DNA of 57,432 nt from a virus. Positions 6,307-13,658 of this stretch are shown here, piece after piece. The stretch covers positions 1-57,432 of IMG/VR virus record IMGVR_UViG_3300035703_000111; one strand, written 5' to 3'. Below the pieces are notes generated by a model that did no database searches, was not told the DNA's origin, and was given only the letters and a program-made list of their open reading frames with translations. The translations under genes were made by a program, and so were the position numbers. Positions within the stretch are counted from its first letter, which is position 1, and each line of letters opens with the position of its first letter.

Positions 6307-6903
6307 ATGATGCCCGTTGATGCTTATAGGCAATATCTTGCCTTAAAGAATCACTTTACTAAAGATAGTTATGACTATCATAAGTATTGTGGTAAAAGTC
6401 GTGCTACAGTGCAATCTTTCTACAAACGGAAGGACAGATTTTGGTTTGAGAAGATTGCAAGACAAAAGACAGATCAAGAAGTTGTTGAATTCTTTGTATC
6501 AAACTTCATCACCTGCACTGATCCAAGTAAACTTTGGATAGGAGAAATGATACGTGAAGGTGAAAGTAGATACGAGCAATGGAAGAAAAGAAATCAATCA
6601 CTATCTTATGTCTTCAAAGAAGAAACTCAAAGTTTATTCGAGAACAAAAAAGTCGATGATGTATTTGACTGTTCTAAAGGTCATCCAGTAATTCTTAAAA
6701 GTTTCCTGAGCGGTAAAATTAGCCCCGAAACAATGGTGATTTATGATAAAATTTTCCTGTTCGGTAAACATTTTGATAAGAAACTCCAAGATCCTGTATG
6801 GGAATCTGTCAGTAAAAAGATCAAAAAGTATTCTCCTTTTCTAAATATTGATGTGCAGCGTTACAAGACAATCCTTAAAAATGTTGTTCTGGGAGATCAA
6901 TGA
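6307..6903 (+). CDS. gp59: Replicative helicase loader gp59
   Basis: A 198-aa homologue of T4 gp59 (217 aa), which loads gp41 helicase on gp32-coated forked DNA. It has the family's opening (MPVDAYRQYLALKNHF...YDYHKYCGK), the aromatic/basic middle (FYKRKDRFWFEKIA) and the C-terminal lobe (YDKIFLFGKHFDKKLQDPVW). It directly follows gp33 and overlaps the next gene (ATGA). gp32, its partner, is encoded 1.3 kb downstream. Confidence 0.88.
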   Translation: MMPVDAYRQYLALKNHFTKDSYDYHKYCGKSRATVQSFYKRKDRFWFEKIARQKTDQEVVEFFVSNFITCTDPSKLWIGEMIREGESRYEQWKKRNQSLSYVFKEETQSLFENKKVDDVFDCSKGHPVILKSFLSGKISPETMVIYDKIFLFGKHFDKKLQDPVWESVSKKIKKYSPFLNIDVQRYKTILKNVVLGDQ

Positions 6904-7244
6904 GTTTCTTTAAATCTGAAGTCGTCCGTGCAGAGATGGCTGAAATATCTGAAATGCAAGAGGAAATCTACAAAAATGTTTTTGAGTTTCCTCGTATGTC
7001 TAAAGAGCAAAAATTATCTCATGTAGAACTCTTAGACAAACTATTGAATAAACAAAAGGTGCTTTATACTCGTTTGAGTTTATCTGATGATCCTGAAGCT
7101 CAGGAAATGAAAAATCGTATTGCTGAGTCGGCATCAATGATGGGACTTCCTCCAAATGTTGATATGAATATTATTTTCAATAATATGAGTAAGATGCTGG
7201 AGGCAATGCGACAAAAGATTGATGAAAAAGGTTCAGATTTTTAG
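6900..7244 (+). CDS. DUF1825-like protein, cyanobacterial type
   Basis: A 114-aa helical protein beginning MSFFKSEVVRAEMAEI, with VELLDKLLNKQKVLYTRLSLSDDPEA in the middle and a Met-rich C-terminal segment. The start (MSFFxSExV) and central helix match small cyanobacterial proteins I know as DUF1825; cyanophages carry a copy next to gp59. Function unknown. It overlaps gp59 by four bases and is the last plus-strand gene before the convergent minus-strand pair. Confidence 0.7.
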   Translation: MSFFKSEVVRAEMAEISEMQEEIYKNVFEFPRMSKEQKLSHVELLDKLLNKQKVLYTRLSLSDDPEAQEMKNRIAESASMMGLPPNVDMNIIFNNMSKMLEAMRQKIDEKGSDF

Positions 7245-7255
7245 AATAAAAAGAT

Positions 7256-7639
7256 CTACGGTTTATTCAAAAATCTAGCATAAGGAACGGTACGTAAATA
7301 ATTAATCTCATCATTTTTTATAACATGTAATGGTCCAGCGACTTCTTGCCATGTGTAATTTTTTATTGTTCCCCAATGAAAGTTTAATCCAATAAATCCC
7401 CATTTTTGAACATCAATACAAGCAATTAATGGATGAACATCAAAGGTAATATCTGATGTCTTTGCAAGATATATAAAAGTATAATATTTTCCAACCTTAG
7501 GTATAAATTCAGTTTCTCTAAAAATACTAAGTATTTCCATCATAATTAAATCTGGATCTGTAATTCCTTTTATTCTTTTTTTGAGTTGTTGTACTCTTGG
7601 TGATGATTCCTTAATATTTTTACCAAAACCTTCTGCCAT
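7256..7639 (-). CDS. Conserved structural-region protein downstream of gp4
   Basis: A 127-aa minus-strand protein. The core (KVGKYYTFIYLAKTSD, then HPLIACIDVQKWGFIGLNFHW) resembles small conserved phage proteins with a GKxYxFxYxAKT...HPL...GFxGxNFH pattern, probably virion-associated, but I cannot name it. It is co-transcribed with gp4: the gp4 stop and its ATG overlap (TAATG). A role in head completion or packaging is inferred only from that linkage. Confidence 0.6.
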   Translation of the reverse strand: MAEGFGKNIKESSPRVQQLKKRIKGITDPDLIMMEILSIFRETEFIPKVGKYYTFIYLAKTSDITFDVHPLIACIDVQKWGFIGLNFHWGTIKNYTWQEVAGPLHVIKNDEINYLRTVPYARFLNKP

Positions 7640-8091
7640 TACTTGATTCCTAATTCCGACTCTGTAATAATTTTAAATCCTATCATGCGATCGTCACACC
7701 ATTCTTGAATGGATTTCCATTTTGCTTGATTGATTGCATAGGTTTTAACTTCATTGATATATGTTTGTTGTTTTTTATTTCCTTTTATTGGGGGTACAGT
7801 CTGTCTTTTTGGTTTTATTTCTATAATATATTTTCTCACTTTATTATCGTTTTCTAGCACCTCAATAATAAAATCAGGAAAGTATCTACAAACTTTATTT
7901 TTCACTGGGTTAAAATACGGAACAAAAAATTCTTCTGATCCATATCTTAATACACTAGGTGTTCTATCACACCATCGCATAAACTTTAATTCCCAAGAAC
8001 TTCTATACACTATGTTTTTTGGATTTCCAATATATTTTTCTGGATTTTGTGGGTGAAAAAATCCCTGATGATACTTTGAATCACGCGGCAT
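7639..8091 (-). CDS. gp4: Head completion protein gp4
   Basis: Exactly 150 aa, the length of T4 gp4 (gene 50/65). Strong signature: YIGNPKNIVYRSSWELKFMRWCD, then GSEEFFVPYFNPVKNKVCRYFPDFIIEV and YIIEIKPKRQT. The WELK...D...PDF...EIKPK arrangement is the nuclease-like fold seen in this family. gp4 prepares the filled head for tail joining. GGATGG precedes the ATG, and a GATAAATA late motif lies 28 bases upstream on the same strand. Confidence 0.92.
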   Translation of the reverse strand: MPRDSKYHQGFFHPQNPEKYIGNPKNIVYRSSWELKFMRWCDRTPSVLRYGSEEFFVPYFNPVKNKVCRYFPDFIIEVLENDNKVRKYIIEIKPKRQTVPPIKGNKKQQTYINEVKTYAINQAKWKSIQEWCDDRMIGFKIITESELGIK

Positions 8092-8119
8092 TTTCCATCC
8101 TTTAATATACGAGTAAAAA

Positions 8120-8127
8120 TATTTATC
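8120..8127 (-). promoter_or_regulatory. gp4: Late promoter for gp4 (GATAAATA)
   Basis: On the minus strand this reads GATAAATA, one mismatch to the T4 late consensus, ending 28 bases before the gp4 ATG. It sits four bases from the -35 box of the divergent gp32 promoter. Confidence 0.65.
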
Positions 8128-8130
8128 CGC

Positions 8131-8159
8131 TTGACATGGCGCAGAGGAACCAGTATAAT
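8131..8159 (+). promoter_or_regulatory. gp32: Consensus sigma70 promoter for gp32
   Basis: TTGACA (8131-8136), a 17-base spacer and TATAAT (8154-8159). Transcription would start near 8166, giving a leader of about 68 bases before gp32. Confidence 0.9.
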
Positions 8160-8170
8160 AAGAAAGTTCG

Positions 8171-8233
8171 GGCTTGGCATCCCTTCACCTAGAGTGATAA
8201 AGTTGTCCACAGGCCAAATACGAAAAAAATCTA
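8171..8233 (+). promoter_or_regulatory. gp32: Structured gp32 leader, possible autoregulatory operator
   Basis: The leader contains TTGGC (8174-8178) complementary to GCCAA (8213-8217), with an inner TCAC/GTGA hairpin (8185-8188 with 8194-8197), then an unstructured A-rich stretch (ACGAAAAAAATCTA) up to the ATG without a strong ribosome site. T4 gp32 represses its own mRNA through a 5' structure plus an A/U-rich start region; the similarity of layout is inference. Confidence 0.35.
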
Positions 8234-9202
8234 ATGTCTTTCGAATCTCTTAAAAAGCAATCTAAATTTGGTTCTCTCACCGAAAAATTGGTGAAAGAAG
8301 TTGAAAAAATGAATAGCAACGGTTCCAGTTCTGCAGATGATCGTTTCTGGAAACCGACAATGGGTAAAGATGGCGTAGGATCTGCAGTAATTCGATTTCT
8401 TCCTGCACCAGAAGGTGAAGATATTCCTTGGACTAAAATGTTTTCTCATGGATTCCAAGGTCCTGGTGGATGGTATATTGAAAACTCTCTGACTACGATT
8501 GGTCAAAAAGATCCTGTTTCTGAGCACAATCGTGAACTCTGGAATAGTGGTCATGATGCTGATAAAGAAACCGTTCGTAAGCAGAAGCGTAAACTGTCTT
8601 ATTACAGCAATATCTACGTTGTAAAAGATCCTGCAAATCCACAAAACGAAGGTAAAGTCTTCCTGTTTAAGTATGGTAAGAAGATCTTTGATAAGATCAT
8701 GGAAGCAATGCAACCTGAGTTTGAGGACGAGACTCCTATCAATCCTTTTGACTTCTGGCAGGGAGCAAACTTCCGTCTTAAATTGGTCAAGAAGGATGGT
8801 TACTGGAATTATGATAAATCTGATTTTGCTCCTGTCTCACCTCTACTGGAAGATGATGATGCTCTAGAAGCAGTCTGGAAAAAAGAATATTCATTGTCTG
8901 CAATTGTTGCACCTGATCAGTTCAAGTCTTATGAAGAACTTGAAAAGCGTTTGAACTATGTTCTAGGTGTTGGTAAAGTAGCGCCAAAGTCTGCATCTGC
9001 TGATGAAGAGGAGGAGTATGAATCTTATACCCCTCGTCAATCTTATGAAGAGAATGTAATGCAAGAACTTGAAGAGTCTTATCGTAAGAGTAAGAGTGCT
9101 CCTGTTCCTGAAAATCTAAAGAAAGAACTTAATAATCTTTCTTCTGGAGATGAAGATGAAGATGATGCTCTTTCATACTTCCAGAAACTTGTAGACGACT
9201 GA
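8234..9202 (+). CDS. gp32: Single-stranded DNA-binding protein gp32
   Basis: A 322-aa homologue of T4 gp32 (301 aa), the cooperative ssDNA-binding protein of the replisome. Visible: the N-terminal basic cooperativity segment (FESLKKQSKFGSLTEKL, T4 LAST-like), the OB-fold core (FWKPTMGKDGVGSAVIRFLP, then WNSGHDADKETVRKQKRKL and YYSNIYVVKDPANPQNEGKV), and the acidic C-terminal tail (DEDEDDALSYFQKLVDD) that recruits partners such as gp59. The protein has no Cys, so the T4 zinc site is missing. It is convergent and end-to-end with gp53. Confidence 0.95.
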   Translation: MSFESLKKQSKFGSLTEKLVKEVEKMNSNGSSSADDRFWKPTMGKDGVGSAVIRFLPAPEGEDIPWTKMFSHGFQGPGGWYIENSLTTIGQKDPVSEHNRELWNSGHDADKETVRKQKRKLSYYSNIYVVKDPANPQNEGKVFLFKYGKKIFDKIMEAMQPEFEDETPINPFDFWQGANFRLKLVKKDGYWNYDKSDFAPVSPLLEDDDALEAVWKKEYSLSAIVAPDQFKSYEELEKRLNYVLGVGKVAPKSASADEEEEYESYTPRQSYEENVMQELEESYRKSKSAPVPENLKKELNNLSSGDEDEDDALSYFQKLVDD

Positions 9203-10222
9203 TTACTCAAATAGTCTAATATTATCTCCTTTCTTCAAGGTGGAACTTACATATTGAGTTCCACCTTTTTTGTATTCCATCAGATCTTCAAGATCATTGA
9301 AGATTACATTCAGGTATCTTGGTTTTAGTACATATATGTTTCTTTTTCTATCTTCAATTTGAGACTCATATTCATAATTTGTGACAGGAACTAAGAAAGA
9401 AGTTGATGGTATTTGCACTAAAGATTCTAGTCCAGAATCATAGTATTCATAGTAGTATGAGTTTCCTGTGAATTGGCCGTTCTCAATAGTAAAAAGTGCT
9501 TCCTCCTGTTTACTTGTACTCATTGTTGGACTTGCAACAGTTGGAGTGGAAGGTAATTCATATGTAAATGATCTTGCAGATCCATCATCAAAAGGAATAT
9601 AAACTGAAGTTACCCTGTATCTTCCGTTATATACTCTCTCTGATATATTATTGATTGTCACTTCTGATCCTACTTGTAGACCTTGAATACCATTGCTCAT
9701 GGTAACAGTCACCGTAGTTGAAGGAATTTGGCCATTACCAGAAAATATCTGACTGATTTTTGAGTTATTAATTTCTACAAAGTTTCCATTTGTTTTCCAT
9801 TGATTTGGCATTCTAAGACCTTCTGGAATTAAAGTAATTCCATTCGAATCTGAAAGTTTTTGAGTTTGATAGTGATGAATACCTGAATATAGATTTTCAT
9901 ATGATCCATATTTTTCAAGCATAATCTTATCAAAAGATACTTGAGTTAATGGCCACTCTGATTGTACATTCAAGATATTATTGGACAGCAGAACTACCCA
10001 ATCTAAAGTTGAGTCTTCGTAAATTTTATTTGCAACATTATCAGGTCTCTCATCACCTACAATTTTGTATTTGGTGAAGAATGCAAGGTTTCCAAAGATG
10101 TCTTCTCTGAGTTTTGCTCGTTTAAATAAATTTTTTACATTAGTAAAATCTGTTATCTGTGCATCCAGATTACGATTGACATATGAAAAATTAGGTACTT
10201 GTCTGAAGTATGGTTTAGTCAT
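9203..10222 (-). CDS. gp53: Baseplate wedge protein gp53
   Basis: A 339-aa minus-strand gp53 homologue; T4 gp53 is 196 aa. The first ~115 residues (PYFRQVPNFSYVNR, LFKRAKLREDIFGNLAFFTKY, EDSTLDWVVLLSNNILN) and the last ~60 (YESQIEDRKRNIYVLKPRY) match the family; the end is the LysM-like part. Between them is an inserted beta-rich region (about residues 150-270) with GLQVGSEVTINNISERVYNGRY, a module also present in the 1989-aa structural protein. The start lies 2 bases after the gp48 stop. The stop abuts the gp32 stop, and the coding sequence contains the gp32 terminator on the other strand. Confidence 0.88.
   Translation of the reverse strand: MTKPYFRQVPNFSYVNRNLDAQITDFTNVKNLFKRAKLREDIFGNLAFFTKYKIVGDERPDNVANKIYEDSTLDWVVLLSNNILNVQSEWPLTQVSFDKIMLEKYGSYENLYSGIHHYQTQKLSDSNGITLIPEGLRMPNQWKTNGNFVEINNSKISQIFSGNGQIPSTTVTVTMSNGIQGLQVGSEVTINNISERVYNGRYRVTSVYIPFDDGSARSFTYELPSTPTVASPTMSTSKQEEALFTIENGQFTGNSYYYEYYDSGLESLVQIPSTSFLVPVTNYEYESQIEDRKRNIYVLKPRYLNVIFNDLEDLMEYKKGGTQYVSSTLKKGDNIRLFE
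9237..9271 (+). terminator. Intrinsic terminator of gp32, inside gp53 coding sequence
   Basis: AAGGTGGAACT (9237-9247) pairs perfectly with AGTTCCACCTT (9257-9267) around a 9-base loop, followed by a T run to 9271. It acts on plus-strand transcripts leaving gp32 and lies within the 3' part of gp53 on the minus strand. Confidence 0.85.
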
Positions 10223-10224
10223 TT

Positions 10225-11655
10225 TTAGTATCCCATTGATTTCTTGGAATCTTCGTCATCATAATCATCCTTATAAATTGGTTCTAACTCGGAAAATTCT
10301 AGATCAATTTGATAAGATGTCATAGATCCTCCATCCGCATATGTCATGTATGTTCCATCAGGAGTGTAGTTCACATTAAAATTTGTGAGTGCGCAGGGTT
10401 TAATAATGTTTAGATATGGATGTGGTTGTGAACCTTTATACAAATATTGAAGTTTAAAAACATTTGGTGTTGTTAAGAACATTTTATTTGCTGTCCTTTT
10501 TATTGCCATTTCTCTTTTGAATAATGTTATAATTCCTTTAATTTGCTCTGCTTCTTTCTTTTCTCTTGGAGTGAGTCTATAACTATATCTAAATGTTCTG
10601 AGTCTAGGTCCTCTAAACAAAAGTTCTAAGTTAGGATTTACAACCATTCCAGTTCCTCTTGTTAGAAGATTTGCACCAACTGCTTGACCAGCAAAATATG
10701 CAGAAATAAATGATGACATTTCTTGATTATTTGCCAAATCGCCAATTGCATTATAGATGTCTTGGCCAAAATTTCTCAAAGCTCCTCCCACATCATTTCC
10801 AGCTTGAGTAATCGCGTTCATTGCAATCCCACCAAATCTAGCTTGTAAAGGATTGAGTTCATCAGATGCCCAGTCAACAGAATTTGAATCTGATATATTT
10901 GGTTGCATTGGCAAAATTACATTTGCAATACTTTCTGTTATTCTTGTGTTTACACTTTCTGGAGAAAAATTATCAGTTCCAGTAGGAAATCCTGATCTAA
11001 CATATTTTAATACAGTTATTTTCAAATAATCATAGTCATTACTTGGATCAGGATTTAATGGGTATCTATAAGATCTCGTTGGTCCAGAATATTCTCCTGT
11101 ACCTTCTTCAGCAGTTAGTGTAGATAGAGATTGAAGACCTTGATCGGCATTTGGATCTACAGTTGATGCTAGTGTAGATGGATCTTGGGTCGGATCTTGA
11201 GTTGGATCTTGAGTTGGATCTGGACTTTGTGGGTCTGGAGCAGGTGGTTGTGTAGCTGGAGGATTTGATATCCCTAATAAACTATTTACCTGAGATGCTG
11301 ATGGACTTGATCCTATAGTTCCATCTGGATTTTTTATTGTAAGACCACTAGTTACATGATATCTTGTTTGTGATGTAATTGTATTTTTAAAATCTGTATC
11401 TGTAGTTATTATTTTTTGCAAATTTACATCATAATTTTTTCCATCATTTGTTAGTGTTATTGGTTTTCCTGGATCATAAAATGCTACTAGTGTTCTTCCT
11501 CCAATATTTAATGGAGCATTTTCTACAATGTATATTGCCGTTCTTTTTGTTTCTGATGTGAATTCTGTTGCGAAAATGGTATTTTGTTTTTTTCCACCTT
11601 GGGAAGTCCAATTAATAACATTTCCTTGTCCATTAGTTCCTTTAAAAACAGGCAT
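10225..11655 (-). CDS. gp48: Baseplate tail tube cap gp48
   Basis: A 476-aa gp48 homologue (T4: 364 aa). The C-terminal half carries the family core: LEL-type LLFRGPRLRTFRYSYRLTP, REKKEAEQIKGIITLFKREM, FKLQYLYKG and an acidic end. The N-terminal part differs from T4: a domain with IYIVENAPLNIGGRTLVAFYDPGKP and a Pro/Asp/Gln linker with TQDP repeats (about residues 140-160). gp48 caps the baseplate and starts tube growth with gp54. AGGAG lies 8 bases before the ATG. It is read with gp53 from a TATAAATA late promoter. Confidence 0.87.
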   Translation of the reverse strand: MPVFKGTNGQGNVINWTSQGGKKQNTIFATEFTSETKRTAIYIVENAPLNIGGRTLVAFYDPGKPITLTNDGKNYDVNLQKIITTDTDFKNTITSQTRYHVTSGLTIKNPDGTIGSSPSASQVNSLLGISNPPATQPPAPDPQSPDPTQDPTQDPTQDPSTLASTVDPNADQGLQSLSTLTAEEGTGEYSGPTRSYRYPLNPDPSNDYDYLKITVLKYVRSGFPTGTDNFSPESVNTRITESIANVILPMQPNISDSNSVDWASDELNPLQARFGGIAMNAITQAGNDVGGALRNFGQDIYNAIGDLANNQEMSSFISAYFAGQAVGANLLTRGTGMVVNPNLELLFRGPRLRTFRYSYRLTPREKKEAEQIKGIITLFKREMAIKRTANKMFLTTPNVFKLQYLYKGSQPHPYLNIIKPCALTNFNVNYTPDGTYMTYADGGSMTSYQIDLEFSELEPIYKDDYDDEDSKKSMGY

Positions 11656-11735
11656 CAGAAATTCTCCTCAATCGCAAGAGGATTAATCATCTCAATTTTT
11701 TGTAGAATATGAGACATTTATAATTGGTTTTTATT

Positions 11736-11743
11736 TATTTATA
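11736..11743 (-). promoter_or_regulatory. gp48: Late promoter for gp48-gp53 (TATAAATA)
   Basis: A perfect T4 late element on the minus strand, 80 bases upstream of the gp48 ATG in the divergent gp48/gp54 intergenic region. Confidence 0.75.
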
Positions 11744-11784
11744 GACCAAGTTTGTCTTCTTTGAAGATATTTTTTTTCTCCTCT

Positions 11785-11792
11785 CATAAATA
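11785..11792 (+). promoter_or_regulatory. gp54: Late promoter for gp54 (CATAAATA)
   Basis: CATAAATA, one mismatch to the T4 late element, ending 26 bases before the gp54 ATG. With the minus-strand motif at 11736 it makes this intergenic region a divergent late promoter. Confidence 0.65.
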
Positions 11793-11818
11793 TATAATAA
11801 ATCTCTCAACATTTATAA

Positions 11819-12724
11819 ATGTCTGGTATTGTTTCACCAAAAAGACTTTCTGTTGATTTTATAAAATCTAGACTTTTAAATGTTGCTCAAACATCATTGT
11901 ATCAATTAACCATTGGTACAAAGGGACCACTGCAGACATTTTTAAATTCAGATTATAGACTTTCTAAGAACTATAATGGAGTTATAGAAAATATTCAACT
12001 TTTATGTGCCGAAGCATCTCTACCCGGATCATCATTGGCAACTCATGAAGTAACTAATGACTATCATGGTGTGACAGAAAAAATGGCATATAGAAGAATA
12101 TATGATGATTCTATTGATTTGACTTTCTATGTTGATAGATCTTATGATGTTATTGAGTTTTTTGATGGATGGATGAATTATATTGTTGGAGAAGGTAGTA
12201 GAACAGAATCTCCAAGATCTTTATATAAGAATAGATATAAAAATTATAGAATGTTATATCCATCAGAATATACTTCTACTTTATATCTTACGAAGTTTGA
12301 AAAAGATCATCATACTTTCAATTCCACTGCTAGAAAGGATAGTATGACATATACTTTTATTGAGGCATTTCCTACTAATATTGTTTCTATGCCAGTTTCA
12401 TATGAAGCAAGTAATATATTAAAGTGTACGGTTTCTTTTTCCTACATTAGATATGTTAGAGAGAGAATTGTTTCTTCAATTCCTTCCAGTGTACAAAATA
12501 GTAGAAATCCTGGAAATCCTGAAGCTAAAGTAGCAAATCAATTTGGTCCAGCATTTAATGGAGATCCATATACAATCAATCAAAATATTCCTGGCGCTTT
12601 TTCTGGTAATGTTTTGGAAGGTGATGAACTTTTCAATTCTAGACCTTCTAGAGTAGAAGAAGGTCTTCCATATGTCGGAAGATTCGAGGGTCAGGGTCCA
12701 ATAGCACCATTTTCTGGTATCTAA
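11819..12724 (+). CDS. gp54: Baseplate tail tube initiator gp54
   Basis: A 301-aa homologue of T4 gp54 (320 aa), which sits between baseplate hub and tail tube and has a tube-protein-like fold. Visible: an N-terminal helix/strand unit (VDFIKSRLLNVAQTSLYQLTI), LLCAEASLPGSSLATHE, the tube-like strand IDLTFYVDRSYDVIEFFDGW, and TYTFIEAFPTNIVSMPVSYE followed by CTVSFSYIRY. The C-terminal ~80 residues are Gly/Pro-rich and extend the fold. It is transcribed away from gp48, unlike in T4 where 48 and 54 are adjacent and co-directional. Confidence 0.88.
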   Translation: MSGIVSPKRLSVDFIKSRLLNVAQTSLYQLTIGTKGPLQTFLNSDYRLSKNYNGVIENIQLLCAEASLPGSSLATHEVTNDYHGVTEKMAYRRIYDDSIDLTFYVDRSYDVIEFFDGWMNYIVGEGSRTESPRSLYKNRYKNYRMLYPSEYTSTLYLTKFEKDHHTFNSTARKDSMTYTFIEAFPTNIVSMPVSYEASNILKCTVSFSYIRYVRERIVSSIPSSVQNSRNPGNPEAKVANQFGPAFNGDPYTINQNIPGAFSGNVLEGDELFNSRPSRVEEGLPYVGRFEGQGPIAPFSGI

Positions 12725-12730
12725 TAAATA
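12723..12730 (+). promoter_or_regulatory. gp26: Late-type promoter for gp26 (AATAAATA)
   Basis: AATAAATA overlaps the gp54 stop and ends 29 bases before the gp26 ATG, matching the spacing at other late genes here. Confidence 0.5.
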
Positions 12731-12759
12731 ATCATACTGAAATTTTTCTATAGGTCATT

Positions 12760-13479
12760 ATGCCTTTACCTACAATTGCAACACCAACTTATGAACTTGA
12801 GTTGCCTTCCACAGAACAAAAAATTAAGTATAGGCCTTTTCTTGTAAAGGAAGAAAAACTTCTTTTGTTAGCATTAGAGACAGAAGATACAAAAGAAATT
12901 ACAAACACAATAAAGCAGGTATTAAAAAATTGCGTTCAAGGAAGAGGAATAAAAATTGAAAGTCTACCGACATTTGACATAGAATATCTTTTCTTAAATA
13001 TCCGAGGAAAATCTGTTGGTGAAAGTGTAGAAGTAAATCTTATCGCACCGGATGATAGAGAAACATCGGTTTCTGTTGTTATTAATCTGGATGATATTAA
13101 AGTTAAAAAATCTCCAGACCATAAAAAGCAAATCAAACTTGATGATAGTTTGGTGATGGAAATGAAATATCCGTCACTAGACCAATTTATCAAGAGCAAT
13201 TTTGACTTTTCTCAGGATGGAAATATTGATCAATCATTTGAACTCATAGCATCCTGTATTGACAAGATTTACAATGAAGAAGAAGTTTGGTCAGCTTCTG
13301 ATGTTACTAAAAAAGAATTGATGGAATTTCTAGAACAAATGAATAGCATTCAATTTAAACAAATTGAGAAATTCTTTGAAACAATGCCAAAACTTTCTCA
13401 TGAAGTAACATTTACAAATCCTAAAACTGGAATAGAGAGTACTGTGCTTCTAGAAGGGTTATCAAGTTTTTTCAGTTAA
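12760..13479 (+). CDS. gp26: Baseplate hub protein gp26 (probable tail assembly chaperone)
   Basis: A 239-aa homologue of T4 gp26 (208 aa). Signature: a Pro/Thr-rich start, then KIKYRPFLVKEEKLLLLALE, FDIEYLFLNIRGKSVGESV and a central LDDSLVMEMKYPSLDQF. It is made at the baseplate hub stage of assembly. The last codons contain a T-TTT-TTC heptamer in the zero frame, and a -1 shift there would fuse gp26 to the next small ORF. This is the arrangement of G/GT tail assembly chaperones in other tailed phages; the chaperone role is inference. Confidence 0.85.
   Translation: MPLPTIATPTYELELPSTEQKIKYRPFLVKEEKLLLLALETEDTKEITNTIKQVLKNCVQGRGIKIESLPTFDIEYLFLNIRGKSVGESVEVNLIAPDDRETSVSVVINLDDIKVKKSPDHKKQIKLDDSLVMEMKYPSLDQFIKSNFDFSQDGNIDQSFELIASCIDKIYNEEEVWSASDVTKKELMEFLEQMNSIQFKQIEKFFETMPKLSHEVTFTNPKTGIESTVLLEGLSSFFS
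13467..13473 (+). promoter_or_regulatory. Candidate -1 ribosomal frameshift site
   Basis: The heptamer TTTTTTC is positioned as T-TTT-TTC with respect to the gp26 frame (codons AGT TTT TTC AGT TAA), the canonical X-XXY-YYZ form. After a -1 slip, reading continues CAG TTA ATG and enters the downstream ORF in frame, giving a 299-aa fusion instead of the 239-aa gp26. The zero-frame stop is only two codons downstream. Confidence 0.6.
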
Positions 13480-13658
13480 TGATGGTTCACATGGACTTGG
13501 AGAACTACTACAAGATAAATTTTGCCCTCATGCAGTTCCATAAATATTCATTAACAGAGATTGAAAATATGATGCCTTGGGAGCGTGACATTTATGTTGG
13601 ATTACTCCAAAATCATCTGGAAGAAGAAAAACTAAGACAACAACAAAATGGCGGTTGA
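13479..13658 (+). CDS. Small ORF after gp26 (gp51-like / chaperone T-domain)
   Basis: A 59-aa protein whose ATG overlaps the gp26 stop (TAATG). Core: DLENYYKINFALMQFHKYSL, then MMPWERDIYVGLLQNHLEEE. The pattern of an aromatic/His helix followed by a short acidic helix resembles the C-terminal T part of frameshifted tail assembly chaperones. Cyanophage annotations often call the ORF here gp51, but it is far shorter than T4 gp51. It can be made alone from ATG 13479 or as a -1 extension of gp26. Its end overlaps the next gene by 11 bases. Confidence 0.72.
   Translation: MMVHMDLENYYKINFALMQFHKYSLTEIENMMPWERDIYVGLLQNHLEEEKLRQQQNGG

Noticed and set aside
8231-8713. 160-aa minus-strand frame antisense to gp32
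   Set aside because: Shadow of gp32; no start signal and no family resemblance.
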